Positions 44,644 to 55,319 of a stretch of 61,628 nt of DNA are shown one piece after another; the first letter of the stretch is position 1, and each line of letters opens with the position of its first letter. The stretch is from Bacillus alkalisoli (GTDB taxonomy: Bacteria; Bacillota; Bacilli; Bacillales; Bacillaceae_I): the NCBI RefSeq assembly GCF_002797415.1, contig NZ_NISO01000006.1, positions 1 through 61,628 on the forward strand, given 5' to 3'. The notes beneath the pieces are model-generated. The model was not told the origin of the DNA and did not search any database. It was given only the letters and a program-made list of their open reading frames with translations. The position numbers and the translations under genes were made by a program.

Positions 44644-45387
44644 TTATTCCCCAACAGGGTTTCTTTTTCTATACACCTCATACATTAACAAACTTGCCGC
44701 TATTGAAGCGTTTAGCGAAGTGACCTTTCCTACCATTGGTAGTGATAATAAAAAGTCGCATTTTTCCTTTAGTAATCGACTCATTCCTTTACCTTCACTA
44801 CCAATAATCAAGCCTAGGGGAAGTGAACCATCCATCTGGCGGTAGTCTACTTTACCCTTTGCATCCGTTCCGAATATCCATAGTCCTCTATCCTTTAATT
44901 CATCGACCGTTCTCGCTAAATTCGTAACCCTCACTACTGGGATATGCTCTATTGCTCCTGTAGATGCTTTCGCAACTGTTGCTGTTAAACCAACTGACCT
45001 ACGTTTTGGAATGATTATTCCATGTGCTCCAATAGCATCAGCTGTTCTCATGATGGACCCTAAATTGTGCGGGTCTTCTAATTCATCAAGGATAAGAAAG
45101 AAAGGCGCTGTACCGCTTTTTTCTGCATTTGCAAATAAATCGTCCATCTCCGCATAGTCATATGCCGCTACAGATGCAATAACACCTTGATGATTTCCTT
45201 CTGCTAGTTGGTCTAACTTTTTCTTCGGTACGAATTGAATGATTATATTCGCTTCTTTAGCTAATCCAATAACCTGTTGTATGGAACCTTTCGTTGCACC
45301 TTCTCCAACCCAAATCTTATTTATTTCTCGGTTTGCTTTAATCGCTTCTAATACAGGGTTTCTACCAATAATAAATTCTTTAGACAC
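44644..45387 (-). CDS. rlmB: 23S rRNA (guanosine-2'-O)-methyltransferase RlmB
   Basis: A 247-aa SpoU/TrmH methyltransferase: N-terminal substrate-binding domain (about 1-75) and the knotted SAM domain with motif 1 [17 protein letters not shown], motif 2 [11 protein letters not shown] and motif 3 [14 protein letters not shown]. Expected target is Gm2251 of 23S rRNA. It overlaps mrnC by 8 bp. Confidence 0.94.
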   Translation of the reverse strand: MSKEFIIGRNPVLEAIKANREINKIWVGEGATKGSIQQVIGLAKEANIIIQFVPKKKLDQLAEGNHQGVIASVAAYDYAEMDDLFANAEKSGTAPFFLILDELEDPHNLGSIMRTADAIGAHGIIIPKRRSVGLTATVAKASTGAIEHIPVVRVTNLARTVDELKDRGLWIFGTDAKGKVDYRQMDGSLPLGLIIGSEGKGMSRLLKEKCDFLLSLPMVGKVTSLNASIAASLLMYEVYRKRNPVGE

Positions 45388-45802
45388 GCCCTACACCCCT
45401 TTCATCGTCTACCATCTGCATGCATGTATTAATAAATTGTTCCATTCTTTCCTCTTCATCATTTAAAAATAAATGGCCAATCAAAGCCTCAAACGCGGTT
45501 GAATAACGGTATGTTTGGACATCAGTATTTTTCGGTACTGTCCCAGACTTCGCGTTTCTCCCACGCTTAATTACTGCAATTTCTTCCTCTGAAAAAAAGT
45601 TCTTATCCATTAACTTGTGTAAAAGGTTAGCTTGTGATTTTGCAGATACATACTTTGTACCTGTTTGATGAAGTTGATTCGGTCTAACATTACCTTGCTC
45701 TAGTAAATGCAACCTCACATAACTTTCATAAATGGCATCTCCTACGTACGCCAACGCTAAACTATTCATTTGTTTTGCATCTAAATTCTTTTTTACTTTC
45801 AC
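45380..45802 (-). CDS. mrnC: Mini-ribonuclease 3
   Basis: A 140-aa RNase III-like nuclease without a double-stranded RNA-binding domain. The catalytic helix reads [16 protein letters not shown] with the signature Asp. Mini-III matures both ends of 23S rRNA in Bacillus. It lies 3 bp after cysS and overlaps rlmB. Confidence 0.94.
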   Translation of the reverse strand: MKVKKNLDAKQMNSLALAYVGDAIYESYVRLHLLEQGNVRPNQLHQTGTKYVSAKSQANLLHKLMDKNFFSEEEIAVIKRGRNAKSGTVPKNTDVQTYRYSTAFEALIGHLFLNDEEERMEQFINTCMQMVDDERGVGRV

Positions 45803-45805
45803 CTT

Positions 45806-47206
45806 TTATCCTCTTTTCCACCTTGTTCCTTGCGGAGTATCTTCTAAAATAATATTTCGTTCTTTTAATTCATCTCTAATTTTATCTGCAAGAGCAAAGT
45901 CACGGTTTTTTCTCGCATCAATTCGTTGCTGAATTAACAATTCAATTTCCTCATCCAATAACTCTTGCTCTTTTTGCATTGTAATTCCTAACACATTGAA
46001 AAAATCATCAAATGACTGAATGAACGCATATATTACACTTTCAGATGTTACATTTTCATTTAAATACAGGTTAGCTTGCTTCGCTAAATCAAACAAAGTA
46101 GAAATAGCGTTCGCCGTATTAAAGTCATCGTCCATTGCCTCAATAAATTGTTGCTTAAAACTAGCTACTTTTTCTAACCAATCTTCTGTATTATGTGCTA
46201 AATTTGTACTACTTTCTAAACGATGTTTCAGATTAAAGTAAGATGTAGATAATCTCTCTAACCCGTTCTTCGTATTTTGCAATAATTCCTCATTATAGTT
46301 GATCGGATGACGGTAATGTACGGAAAGCATAAAGAAACGAATTAATTGTGGGTCGTGTTGCTTAATAATATCGTGTACAAGTACAAAGTTTCCTAGTGAC
46401 TTAGACATTTTTTCGTTATCAATATTAATATACCCGTTATGCATCCAATATTTTGCGAATTGTTTCCCAGTCACTGCTTCTGATTGAGCAATTTCATTTT
46501 CGTGGTGAGGGAATGCTAAGTCTTGCCCCCCTGCATGTATATCAATGGAATCTCCTAGATACTTTTTTGCCATGGCAGAGCATTCAATATGCCAGCCAGG
46601 TCTACCTTTGCCCCATGGACTATCCCAAAAGATTTCTCCTTCTTTTGCCGCTTTCCATAAAACGAAGTCTAATGAATCTTGCTTTTTCTCCCCAACTTCA
46701 ATACGGGCTCCTAGCTGTAATTCATCAATAGATTGGTGAGAAAGCTTTCCGTAGCCTTCGAATTTTCTCGTTCTATAATAAACGTCACCACCAGATTCGT
46801 AAGCAAAATCTTTATCAATTAATGCCTCGATAAATTCAATGATGATGTCCATACTTTCTGTTACTCTAGGGTGTGCATCCGCTTTTTTGCATCCTAGTGC
46901 AGCCGTGTCTTCAAAGTACGCCTCAATGAAACGCTCTGCGATTGTTGGAACATCTTCGCCTAATTCATTTGCAGCTTTAATTAACTTGTCATCTACATCT
47001 GTAAAGTTTGAGATATACTTCACGTCATATCCGCGGTACTCTAAATATCTTCTTACTGTATCAAATGCAATGGCTGGACGAGCATTCCCTATATGAATAT
47101 AGTTGTAAACAGTAGGACCACACACGTACATCTTTACCTTTCCTTCTTCTAACGGTATGAAGGGTTCTTTTTTACGAGTTAACGTGTTATAAAGTTGAAT
47201 AGCCAT
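45806..47206 (-). CDS. cysS: Cysteinyl-tRNA synthetase
   Basis: A 466-aa class I synthetase: zinc ligand Cys in [14 protein letters not shown]-type YIHIGNARP, further zinc ligands in [14 protein letters not shown] and [14 protein letters not shown], and KMSKS in [10 protein letters not shown]. It charges tRNA-Cys. One base separates it from cysE, and both are expected to be induced by the upstream T-box when uncharged tRNA-Cys accumulates. Confidence 0.98.
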   Translation of the reverse strand: MAIQLYNTLTRKKEPFIPLEEGKVKMYVCGPTVYNYIHIGNARPAIAFDTVRRYLEYRGYDVKYISNFTDVDDKLIKAANELGEDVPTIAERFIEAYFEDTAALGCKKADAHPRVTESMDIIIEFIEALIDKDFAYESGGDVYYRTRKFEGYGKLSHQSIDELQLGARIEVGEKKQDSLDFVLWKAAKEGEIFWDSPWGKGRPGWHIECSAMAKKYLGDSIDIHAGGQDLAFPHHENEIAQSEAVTGKQFAKYWMHNGYINIDNEKMSKSLGNFVLVHDIIKQHDPQLIRFFMLSVHYRHPINYNEELLQNTKNGLERLSTSYFNLKHRLESSTNLAHNTEDWLEKVASFKQQFIEAMDDDFNTANAISTLFDLAKQANLYLNENVTSESVIYAFIQSFDDFFNVLGITMQKEQELLDEEIELLIQQRIDARKNRDFALADKIRDELKERNIILEDTPQGTRWKRG

Positions 47207-47207
47207 A

Positions 47208-47849
47208 TTATGACCTCTCTTTCCATTTCTGTAATTGTTCCTGTAGTTCTTTCACTTCATTTTCGAGTTCTAAAAATCTATCTGCAATTGGATCTGGTAA
47301 GTCTTGATGGTTTAGATCTTTCTTTACCTTAACACCGTTTTGAATAACGATTTTTCCAGGAATACCAACAACGGTAGAGTTATTAGGGACATCTTTTAGT
47401 ACAACGGAACCCGCTCCTACTTTAGAGTTTTCACCAATTGTAATATTCCCTAACACTTTCGCTCCAGCTGCAATTAGTGCATTGTCTTGCAAGGTCGGGT
47501 GTCTTTTCCCCTTTTCCTTACCGGTACCTCCGAGTGTAACTCCTTGATATACTGTTACGTTATCGCCAATTTCACACGTTTCTCCAATGACTACTCCCAT
47601 TCCGTGATCGATAAAGAACTTTCTTCCTATTTTTGCCCCAGGATGTATTTCAATTCCCGTAAAAAATCTGCTTATTTGCGATACAGATCTCGCTAGGAAA
47701 AACAACTTACGTTTAAACAAGCCGTGTGCTAATCGATGCGCCCATATGGCATGTAGTCCAGAATAAGTTAAGATGACTTCTATATAACTTCTAGCTGCTG
47801 GGTCTTGTTCAAAGATTACTTCAATATCTTCTTTTAAAATTTTCCACAT
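47208..47849 (-). CDS. cysE: Serine O-acetyltransferase
   Basis: A 213-aa CysE of the short bacillary type: N-terminal helical part (about 1-60) and left-handed beta-helix of hexapeptide repeats with catalytic His in [10 protein letters not shown] and [10 protein letters not shown]. It makes O-acetylserine, precursor of cysteine. GGAGGAACGAAA precedes the ATG. It follows a leader of about 500 nt that holds a cysteine T-box and a GC-rich repeat. Confidence 0.97.
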   Translation of the reverse strand: MWKILKEDIEVIFEQDPAARSYIEVILTYSGLHAIWAHRLAHGLFKRKLFFLARSVSQISRFFTGIEIHPGAKIGRKFFIDHGMGVVIGETCEIGDNVTVYQGVTLGGTGKEKGKRHPTLQDNALIAAGAKVLGNITIGENSKVGAGSVVLKDVPNNSTVVGIPGKIVIQNGVKVKKDLNHQDLPDPIADRFLELENEVKELQEQLQKWKERS

Positions 47850-47912
47850 TTTCGTTCCTCCTTTACGAGGGGTTTTATTTTTCTTTTTTCAACATACCTT
47901 ACATTGCTAACT

Positions 47913-48007
47913 GTTGATTTCAGCTGCAGGTGTTCGCTTTTGGCGCCTGTGGGGTCTCGCTTGACGCGCTTTCCCGCAGGAGTCTCACACTCGCAGCTGA
48001 AATCAAC
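47913..48007. repeat. GC-rich palindromic Bacillaceae intergenic repeat, copy 1
   Basis: Perfect 15-bp inverted ends GTTGATTTCAGCTGC / GCAGCTGAAATCAAC enclose 65 bp with GGGGTCTCGCTTGACGCG and TTTCCCGCAGGAGTCTCAC blocks. I recognise it as a type of palindrome scattered between genes in many Bacillus genomes. Here it lies inside the cysE leader, between the T-box terminator and the ribosome site. Confidence 0.8.
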
Positions 48008-48021
48008 TTTTTTGCGTTTTA

Positions 48022-48348
48022 AAAAACTAAAAAAGTCTCTGTGTCATATTGACACAGAGACGCTTTCGGCGCGGTTCCACTCTGTTTAGATATAGTAAAT
48101 GCGCTTTACTATTTCTCCACTCTTCCTCGTAACGGGAGGTTAGCCGCTATTACTTACTAGGCTAGCTTTCAAGCTTTTTAGCAATAGACTCCGAGGTGCA
48201 CTTCAAAGGACTGATTCATAAGCTACTCTCACCAAACGTAGCTCTCTCTGGAATGACTCAATTCCATTTACTCTCCTCTTCTTCGTTCCAATATTATTTT
48301 AATAACAGTTCGTTTTTCGATAGCCATAATTTTAAAAAGGCATTTAGT
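48022..48348 (-). promoter_or_regulatory. Cysteine T-box riboswitch of cysE-cysS
   Basis: Minus-strand leader with T-box core GAGTGGAACCGCG (near 48070-48082), followed by terminator GTCTCTGTGTC/GACACAGAGAC (48035-48061) and TTTTTTAG. Stem I carries GAAGTGCACC (48193-48204 region) whose TGC at 48198-48200 is a Cys specifier codon, plus an apical AGAGAGC...GGTGAGAGTAGC. Uncharged tRNA-Cys should stabilise the antiterminator and turn on the genes downstream. The ends are estimated. Confidence 0.9.
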
Positions 48349-48354
48349 ACTTAT

Positions 48355-48383
48355 ACTATATTACCTTTTTAAAGATTTGTTAA
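48355..48383 (-). promoter_or_regulatory. Promoter of the cysE T-box operon
   Basis: Minus-strand TTAACA (48378-48383), 17-nt spacer, TATAGT (48355-48360). The inverted repeat CCTTTTTAAA/TTTAAAAAGG (48364-48373 and 48331-48340) flanks the -10 element. Confidence 0.68.
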
Positions 48384-48518
48384 CTAAAATAATTTCATAA
48401 TGACAGTTCGTTTAGTGTAAAACAAAATTTTTGCCAAAATAACGCTTATTCATCCATTAAGTAATGGTCTTTGTTTTATATGATAGTAATCAGTTTTATT
48501 ATTTGTTTTTCGTATAGT
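48381..48518 (-). repeat. AT-rich intergenic element, copy C
   Basis: Read on the minus strand it has left box ACTATACGAAAAACAAA at 48518 and right box TTGTTTTACACTAAACGAAC at 48425, then CATTATGAAATTATTTTAG. Spacing is 93 bp against 86 in copies A and B. The inverted arms differ from copy B by paired changes. It lies downstream of gltX and overlaps the -35 of the cysE promoter. Confidence 0.58.
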
Positions 48519-48540
48519 ATTTGTACATTACAAAACTAAC

Positions 48541-49992
48541 TTAACTAAAAAGTTTTTCTAATCGCGCTAAAACTGTTTCTTTACCTAATAAGCTTATTGC
48601 TTGTGGTAAGTCTGGGCCGTGTGTTTGACCCGTTGTAGCAACACGTATTGGCATAAATAAGTTTTTACCTTTTTGGCCAGTTGCTTTTTGAACAGCTTTT
48701 ATTGCAGCTTTAATATTGTCTGCAGAAAAATCTTCTAAAGCTGATAGCTCTTCATGGAATGCTTTTACTACCTCTGGAACTTGTTCTTGAGCTAAAACTT
48801 CTTTTGCTTCTTCTTCATACTCAATATGAGTTTTAAAGAACAATTCTGTTAGTGATACAATTTCTGCACCATAGCTCATTTTTTCTTGATGTAACGCTAT
48901 TAAATCGCGTGTCCAATCTTTTTTTGCATCCGTCATATTTTCTGGTAGAAGACCTGCCTTCATTAAGTGTGGTAACGCTAACGTAACAAGTGTATCTACG
49001 TCTAACTTTTTAATATATTGATTATTCATCCATGTTAATTTTTGTGTATCAAAAACAGCTGGTGATTTGGATAGTCGGCTAGGATCAAAGATGTTAATAA
49101 ATTCTTCTTTTGAAAACAATTCTTCTTCTCCACCCGGAGACCAACCTAACAAGCCAATAAAATTAAATAGCGCTTCTGGTAGGTAGCCTAACTCTTCGTA
49201 TTGTTCAATAAACTGAATAATACTTTCATCACGCTTACTAAGCTTTTTACGGCTTTCATTCACAATTAACGTCATATGACCAAATTGAGGAACGTCCCAT
49301 CCAAGTGCTTCATAAATCATAATTTGTTTCGGTGTGTTAGAAATATGGTCATCACCACGAAGAACGTGTGTAATTTGCATTAAGTGATCGTCAACCGCTA
49401 CTGCAAAATTGTACGTCGGTGTACCATCTTTTTTCACAATTACATAGTCACCAATGCCTTCTGTTTCAAAGGATACTTCCCCTTTAACCATATCAACAAA
49501 CTTTATATCTTTCCCGGTTGGTACGCGAAAGCGGATGCTAGGTAATTTCCCTTCTGCTTCATATGTTGCTCTTTGCTCCTCTGTTAAATCACGATGTTTC
49601 CCGGAGTAACGAGGATTCTCGCCTTTAGCCGCTTGCTCTTCACGCTCTGCCTCCAATTCTTCTTCCGTGCAATAACATTTGTAAGCTAAACCTTTTTCAA
49701 GTAGCTCCTCATAATACTTCTTGTAAATGTCGTTTCGTTCTGACTGACGATATGGACCGAACTCTCCACCAACATCGACACTTTCATCCCAGTCCATTCC
49801 AAGCCATTTTAAAAATTTTAACTGACTTTCTTCTCCGCCTTCAATATTGCGCTTTTTATCTGTATCTTCAATGCGAATAATAAACTTTCCATTTTGGTTG
49901 CGAGCATATAAGTAGTTAAATAATGCTGTTCTGGCATTTCCAATATGTAAGTGCCCTGTTGGACTTGGGGCATAGCGTACACGTACTGACAT
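48541..49992 (-). CDS. gltX: Glutamyl-tRNA synthetase
   Basis: A 483-aa class I synthetase: HIGH-type [14 protein letters not shown] and KMSKS-type [10 protein letters not shown]. In Bacillus it charges tRNA-Glu and misacylates tRNA-Gln for the GatCAB route. GGAGGAACTACAA precedes the ATG at 49992; seven in-frame codons upstream have no site of their own. Neighbours ispF upstream and cysE downstream match B. subtilis. No terminator was identified in the 120 bp past its stop. Confidence 0.97.
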   Translation of the reverse strand: MSVRVRYAPSPTGHLHIGNARTALFNYLYARNQNGKFIIRIEDTDKKRNIEGGEESQLKFLKWLGMDWDESVDVGGEFGPYRQSERNDIYKKYYEELLEKGLAYKCYCTEEELEAEREEQAAKGENPRYSGKHRDLTEEQRATYEAEGKLPSIRFRVPTGKDIKFVDMVKGEVSFETEGIGDYVIVKKDGTPTYNFAVAVDDHLMQITHVLRGDDHISNTPKQIMIYEALGWDVPQFGHMTLIVNESRKKLSKRDESIIQFIEQYEELGYLPEALFNFIGLLGWSPGGEEELFSKEEFINIFDPSRLSKSPAVFDTQKLTWMNNQYIKKLDVDTLVTLALPHLMKAGLLPENMTDAKKDWTRDLIALHQEKMSYGAEIVSLTELFFKTHIEYEEEAKEVLAQEQVPEVVKAFHEELSALEDFSADNIKAAIKAVQKATGQKGKNLFMPIRVATTGQTHGPDLPQAISLLGKETVLARLEKLFS

Positions 49993-50063
49993 TTGTAGTT
50001 CCTCCGTTTTCAATAAAATCCTTGCACTATTTTATCATAAAAAACTAAAAATAATAGGAGTTT

Positions 50064-50540
50064 TTAGTTTTTCATTAAAAGTACTGTCGCTTGGGAGGCG
50101 ATACCTTCGCCACGACCTGTAAATCCTAACTTTTCAGTTGTTGTTGCTTTTACGTTTACTTGATCTGACGATGCTTCTAAGAGCTCCGCTATTCTTTCTC
50201 TCATCGCTTGAATGTGCGGTGCCATTTTGGGCATTTGGGCAATAATCGTACAATCGATATTTCCTAGGCTATAACCACGTTCCGTAACTAACTTCCAAAC
50301 ATGTATTAATAATTGGGCTGAATCAGCATCTTTAAATGCTTCATCTGTATCTGGAAAATGTTTTCCGATATCGCCTTCTCCAATAGCTCCTAGACATGCA
50401 TCCGCAATAGTGTGTAATAACACATCTGCGTCTGAATGACCTAATAATCCCTTTTCATAAGGGATTGTAATTCCACCAATAATAAGTGGTCTTCCCTCTA
50501 CAAGTTGATGTACATCAAAACCTTGTCCAATTCGAAACAT
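50064..50540 (-). CDS. ispF: 2-C-methyl-D-erythritol 2,4-cyclodiphosphate synthase
   Basis: A 158-aa IspF with metal ligands in GFDVHQ (Asp8, His10) and [13 protein letters not shown] (His42). It catalyses the cyclisation step of the MEP isoprenoid pathway as a trimer. It follows ispD at 24 bp with GGAGGATATCG before the ATG; the two genes encode the third and fifth enzymes of the pathway. Confidence 0.97.
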   Translation of the reverse strand: MFRIGQGFDVHQLVEGRPLIIGGITIPYEKGLLGHSDADVLLHTIADACLGAIGEGDIGKHFPDTDEAFKDADSAQLLIHVWKLVTERGYSLGNIDCTIIAQMPKMAPHIQAMRERIAELLEASSDQVNVKATTTEKLGFTGRGEGIASQATVLLMKN

Positions 50541-50564
50541 ATCGATATCCTCCGTTAACTATCA

Positions 50565-52357
<1,793 letters not shown>

Positions 52358-52387
52358 TGTTTCACCTCCCTTTATACATTATAAACA

Positions 52388-52405
52388 GTTTCAAACAATT
52401 GAAAC
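52388..52405. promoter_or_regulatory. Palindrome at the yacL promoter region
   Basis: GTTTCAA-ACAA-TTGAAAC, exact 7-bp arms, occupies the -35 region of a candidate -10 TATAAT (52381-52386 region, minus strand). Operator-like; binding factor unknown. Confidence 0.45.
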
Positions 52406-52495
52406 GTCATTATGCTTAGAAAAATATTTTTTGTTAAGTTTTTGACATGTTTCTGCAATATTGTTGTCACGAAAGTCGCCTCTTTTGGTAGAAAG

Positions 52496-53569
52496 TTATA
52501 TTTGCCTATCAATTAACAGTTGATCCTGAATACGTTTTAAGCCTTCTTTTATCTTTCTCGCCCTTACTTCCCCAATACCTTCTACATCATCTAACTCTTC
52601 AACCGAAGCAACCATGGTATGCTTCAATCTTTTAAAACGGGTTACTAAGTTTTCGATGATTACTGGTGGGAGGCGTGGAATTTTATGAAGAACTCTATAT
52701 CCTCTGGGTAAAACTAATTCTTCTGGACTTGTAAAGCTAGAATAACCTAATAGCTTTAATATGATGTTATCATCTAACAAGTCTGTATTGGAAAGCTTCT
52801 GTAACTTTTTTAATATAACAAATGCATCTACATTTTTTTCCACACAATAATCCTTAATTAATAAAATTGTCTCTTCTTCCATATGTGCGATTAACTCTGT
52901 AAGCTGAAGACGGATAAGACGACCTTCTGTTCCTAATTCATTAATATAGCTAATGATTTCATTTTTTATTCTTAATACCATTTCTATACGATGTATAACC
53001 TGCAAAAGTTCCATAAACGTAACTTGTTCCTCAAATTCTAGTGCTCCTAAATTCGTTATACTTTGATCAAGTACCGATTTATACTTTTCTAACGTTTGGA
53101 TTGCTTGATTTGCTTTCGTAAAAATTACTCCGATATCTTTTAATGCATAGCGAAATTCACCTTTGTATAAAGTGATAACGTTACGTCGTTGAGAAATAGC
53201 AACAACAAGGCTCCCAGTTTGCTTTGCCACCCGCTCTGCTGTACGATGTCTCATTCCTGTTTCGGTAGAAAGGATAGTTGGATTAGGAGTTAATTGTGCG
53301 TTTGCATATAATATTTTAGTGCCTTTTTCATTTAATATAATGGCTCCGTCCATTTTAGCTAACTCATACACATAAGCTGGACTAAACGAGCAATTTATAG
53401 AAAAGCCGCCGTCCACAATTTCTTTTACTTTCTCGTTATATCCAACAACAACAAGACCACCAGTATTCGAACGCAAAATATTGTCTAGCCCTTCACGAAT
53501 TGGGGTGCCAGGTGCAATAAACTGTAAAATTTCTGCCACTAGCTTTTCATTTTGATTTATATCTTCCAT
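52496..53569 (-). CDS. disA: Diadenylate cyclase and DNA-scanning protein DisA
   Basis: A 357-aa DisA: DAC domain (about 1-145) with DGA motif at Asp74-Ala76 and RHR motif at 107-109, which make c-di-AMP from two ATP; a helical linker; and a C-terminal helix-hairpin-helix DNA-binding domain ([19 protein letters not shown]). It senses branched DNA and links DNA integrity to sporulation. I place the start at the ATG 53569, 8 bp after radA; longer in-frame extension overlaps radA and has no homologous look. Confidence 0.96.
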   Translation of the reverse strand: MEDINQNEKLVAEILQFIAPGTPIREGLDNILRSNTGGLVVVGYNEKVKEIVDGGFSINCSFSPAYVYELAKMDGAIILNEKGTKILYANAQLTPNPTILSTETGMRHRTAERVAKQTGSLVVAISQRRNVITLYKGEFRYALKDIGVIFTKANQAIQTLEKYKSVLDQSITNLGALEFEEQVTFMELLQVIHRIEMVLRIKNEIISYINELGTEGRLIRLQLTELIAHMEEETILLIKDYCVEKNVDAFVILKKLQKLSNTDLLDDNIILKLLGYSSFTSPEELVLPRGYRVLHKIPRLPPVIIENLVTRFKRLKHTMVASVEELDDVEGIGEVRARKIKEGLKRIQDQLLIDRQI

Positions 53570-53577
53570 TCTTGTCT

Positions 53578-54951
53578 CTAACCCCCTAGAACATATTGCA
53601 ATGCTTGTTCTATCGTTGCAACCCCTATAACTGCAATCCCTTCTGGAGCCGTCCAACCGCCTAAGTTTTTCGCTGGTATAATGACACGTTTGAATCCTAA
53701 CTTTGCCGCTTCCTGAACACGCTGCTCTATTCGTGAAACCCTCCGAATCTCTCCAGTTAATCCGACTTCTCCAATAACTACATCCGCTGCATCTGATGCT
53801 TGATTTCGAAAACTGGAAGCGATACTTACTGCAATTGCCAAGTCTATAGCTGGTTCATCGAGTTTGACACCACCAGCAACTTTCAAATAAGCATCTTGGT
53901 TTTGTAATAATAGTCCTACTCGTTTTTCAAGTACAGCCATAATTAAGTTAACTCGGTTATGATCGATGCCAGTTGCCATTCTTCGTGGATTTCCGTAGCC
54001 TGTCGCGGAAATAAGTGCTTGTATCTCTACTAATACCGGACGGGTTCCTTCCATAGATGCGACTACCGTTGAGCCTGCCGAACCTTTTGAACGCTCCTCT
54101 AAAAATATCTCCGATGGATTTTGCACTTCCGCTAAGCCAACTTCTTTCATTTCAAATATTCCAATTTCATTTGTCGATCCAAAACGATTTTTAACGGATC
54201 GTAATATTCGATATGTATGGTGACGCTCTCCTTCAAAATAAAGAACTGTATCTACCATATGCTCTAAAAGACGCGGCCCAGCTATTGCTCCTTCTTTTGT
54301 TACATGCCCAACAATAAAGGCAGCGATGTTTTTTGTTTTGGCAATTCTCATCAATTCTGCTGTACACTCACGGACTTGCGATACGCTACCAGGCGCAGAA
54401 GTAACTGCTGGGTGATAAACTGTTTGAATTGAATCAACAATCAATAATGTTGGTTGTACCTCTTCTACCGCTTTTGCAATCAAATCAAAGTCTGTTTCCG
54501 ATAATACGAAAAGCTCATCTGCATTGACCTCTAAACGATCGGCGCGTAATTTTGTTTGCTGAACAGATTCTTCACCAGAAATATATAACACTCTATGCTT
54601 CTTTGTAGCTAATTGAGAACAAACTTGCAAAAGAAGTGTAGACTTTCCTATACCAGGGTCTCCCCCTATTAATACAAGGGAACCTTGTACAATACCTCCA
54701 CCTAACACACGGTTAAATTCCTCCATGTCTGTAAAAATGCGTGGTTCTTTCATCGTTTGAATGGAAGTGATTGACTCTGGCTTTCTTATCGTTGCAGCAC
54801 CTGTTGTAAAAGCACCTCTTCTGCCAGTACTTCTCTCCTCTACCTCTTCTGTCATCGTATTCCAAGCATTACACCCTGGGCACTTCCCCATCCATTTTGG
54901 TGATTCATACCCGCAACTCTGACAAATAAACTTCGTCTTACGTTTTGCCAT
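53578..54951 (-). CDS. radA: DNA repair protein RadA
   Basis: A 457-aa RecA-like ATPase: N-terminal zinc finger [18 protein letters not shown], Walker [13 protein letters not shown], the RadA-specific [11 protein letters not shown], and a C-terminal Lon-protease-like domain. It drives branch migration in recombination. ATG at 54951 follows GGAGAGGGTTTTAGT; 19 further codons upstream are in frame but unsupported. Probably co-transcribed with disA. Confidence 0.96.
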   Translation of the reverse strand: MAKRKTKFICQSCGYESPKWMGKCPGCNAWNTMTEEVEERSTGRRGAFTTGAATIRKPESITSIQTMKEPRIFTDMEEFNRVLGGGIVQGSLVLIGGDPGIGKSTLLLQVCSQLATKKHRVLYISGEESVQQTKLRADRLEVNADELFVLSETDFDLIAKAVEEVQPTLLIVDSIQTVYHPAVTSAPGSVSQVRECTAELMRIAKTKNIAAFIVGHVTKEGAIAGPRLLEHMVDTVLYFEGERHHTYRILRSVKNRFGSTNEIGIFEMKEVGLAEVQNPSEIFLEERSKGSAGSTVVASMEGTRPVLVEIQALISATGYGNPRRMATGIDHNRVNLIMAVLEKRVGLLLQNQDAYLKVAGGVKLDEPAIDLAIAVSIASSFRNQASDAADVVIGEVGLTGEIRRVSRIEQRVQEAAKLGFKRVIIPAKNLGGWTAPEGIAVIGVATIEQALQYVLGG

Positions 54952-55076
54952 ACTAAAACCCTCTCCAGTTAAAAATACCATTGTTTTCCTAATTTTATGA
55001 TACAACATTTAATATGTACAATCTAATTTTAGCTATTATTTTTTCATGAAAAGTGAGTTTCTACCTATACAAGAAA

Positions 55077-55107
55077 GAGGTAAACACATTTTGCTTATGT
55101 TTACCTC
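55077..55107 (-). terminator. Terminator downstream of clpC
   Basis: 10-bp stem GAGGTAAACA / TGTTTACCTC. On the minus strand TTTCTTG follows, on the plus strand CTTTTTATT, so it may work better in the plus direction. It lies 210 bp past clpC, beyond the GC-rich repeat. Confidence 0.6.
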
Positions 55108-55138
55108 CTTTTTATTAATTTAGCTCTGTTATACACCT

Positions 55139-55260
55139 CTGTTGACTTCCGCGCATATCTCCGCTTCCGCGGGACAAGGAAGGCTACGGCAGCGAAGCAT
55201 CGCACGAAGAAAATGCGGTAGCATTTTCAAGGAGTCTACGACAGGCGCTCCAATCAACAG
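55139..55260. repeat. GC-rich palindromic Bacillaceae intergenic repeat, copy 2
   Basis: Ends CTGTTGA/TCAACAG are inverted; inside are CCGCTTCCGCGGGA, GGCTACGGCAGCGAAGC and the perfect hairpin GAAAATGC-GGTA-GCATTTTC, then GGAGTCTACGACAGGCGCTCC. It is of the same general class as copy 1 but of a different length and sequence. It fills most of the clpC-radA gap. Confidence 0.72.
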
Positions 55261-55319
55261 CTAGATTGTTATAATAAATCAACATACCTTTTTAACATAG
55301 CCAATAAATAATTAGACAG

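Noticed and set aside
47904-48089. Plus-strand 61-codon frame across the cysE leader
   Set aside because: It lies over the GC-rich palindrome and the T-box terminator, has no ribosome site and no coding look.
53570-53656. N-terminal extension of DisA upstream of 53569
   Set aside because: It lies in the radA coding region and gives Cys/Arg-rich sequence unlike DisA proteins.
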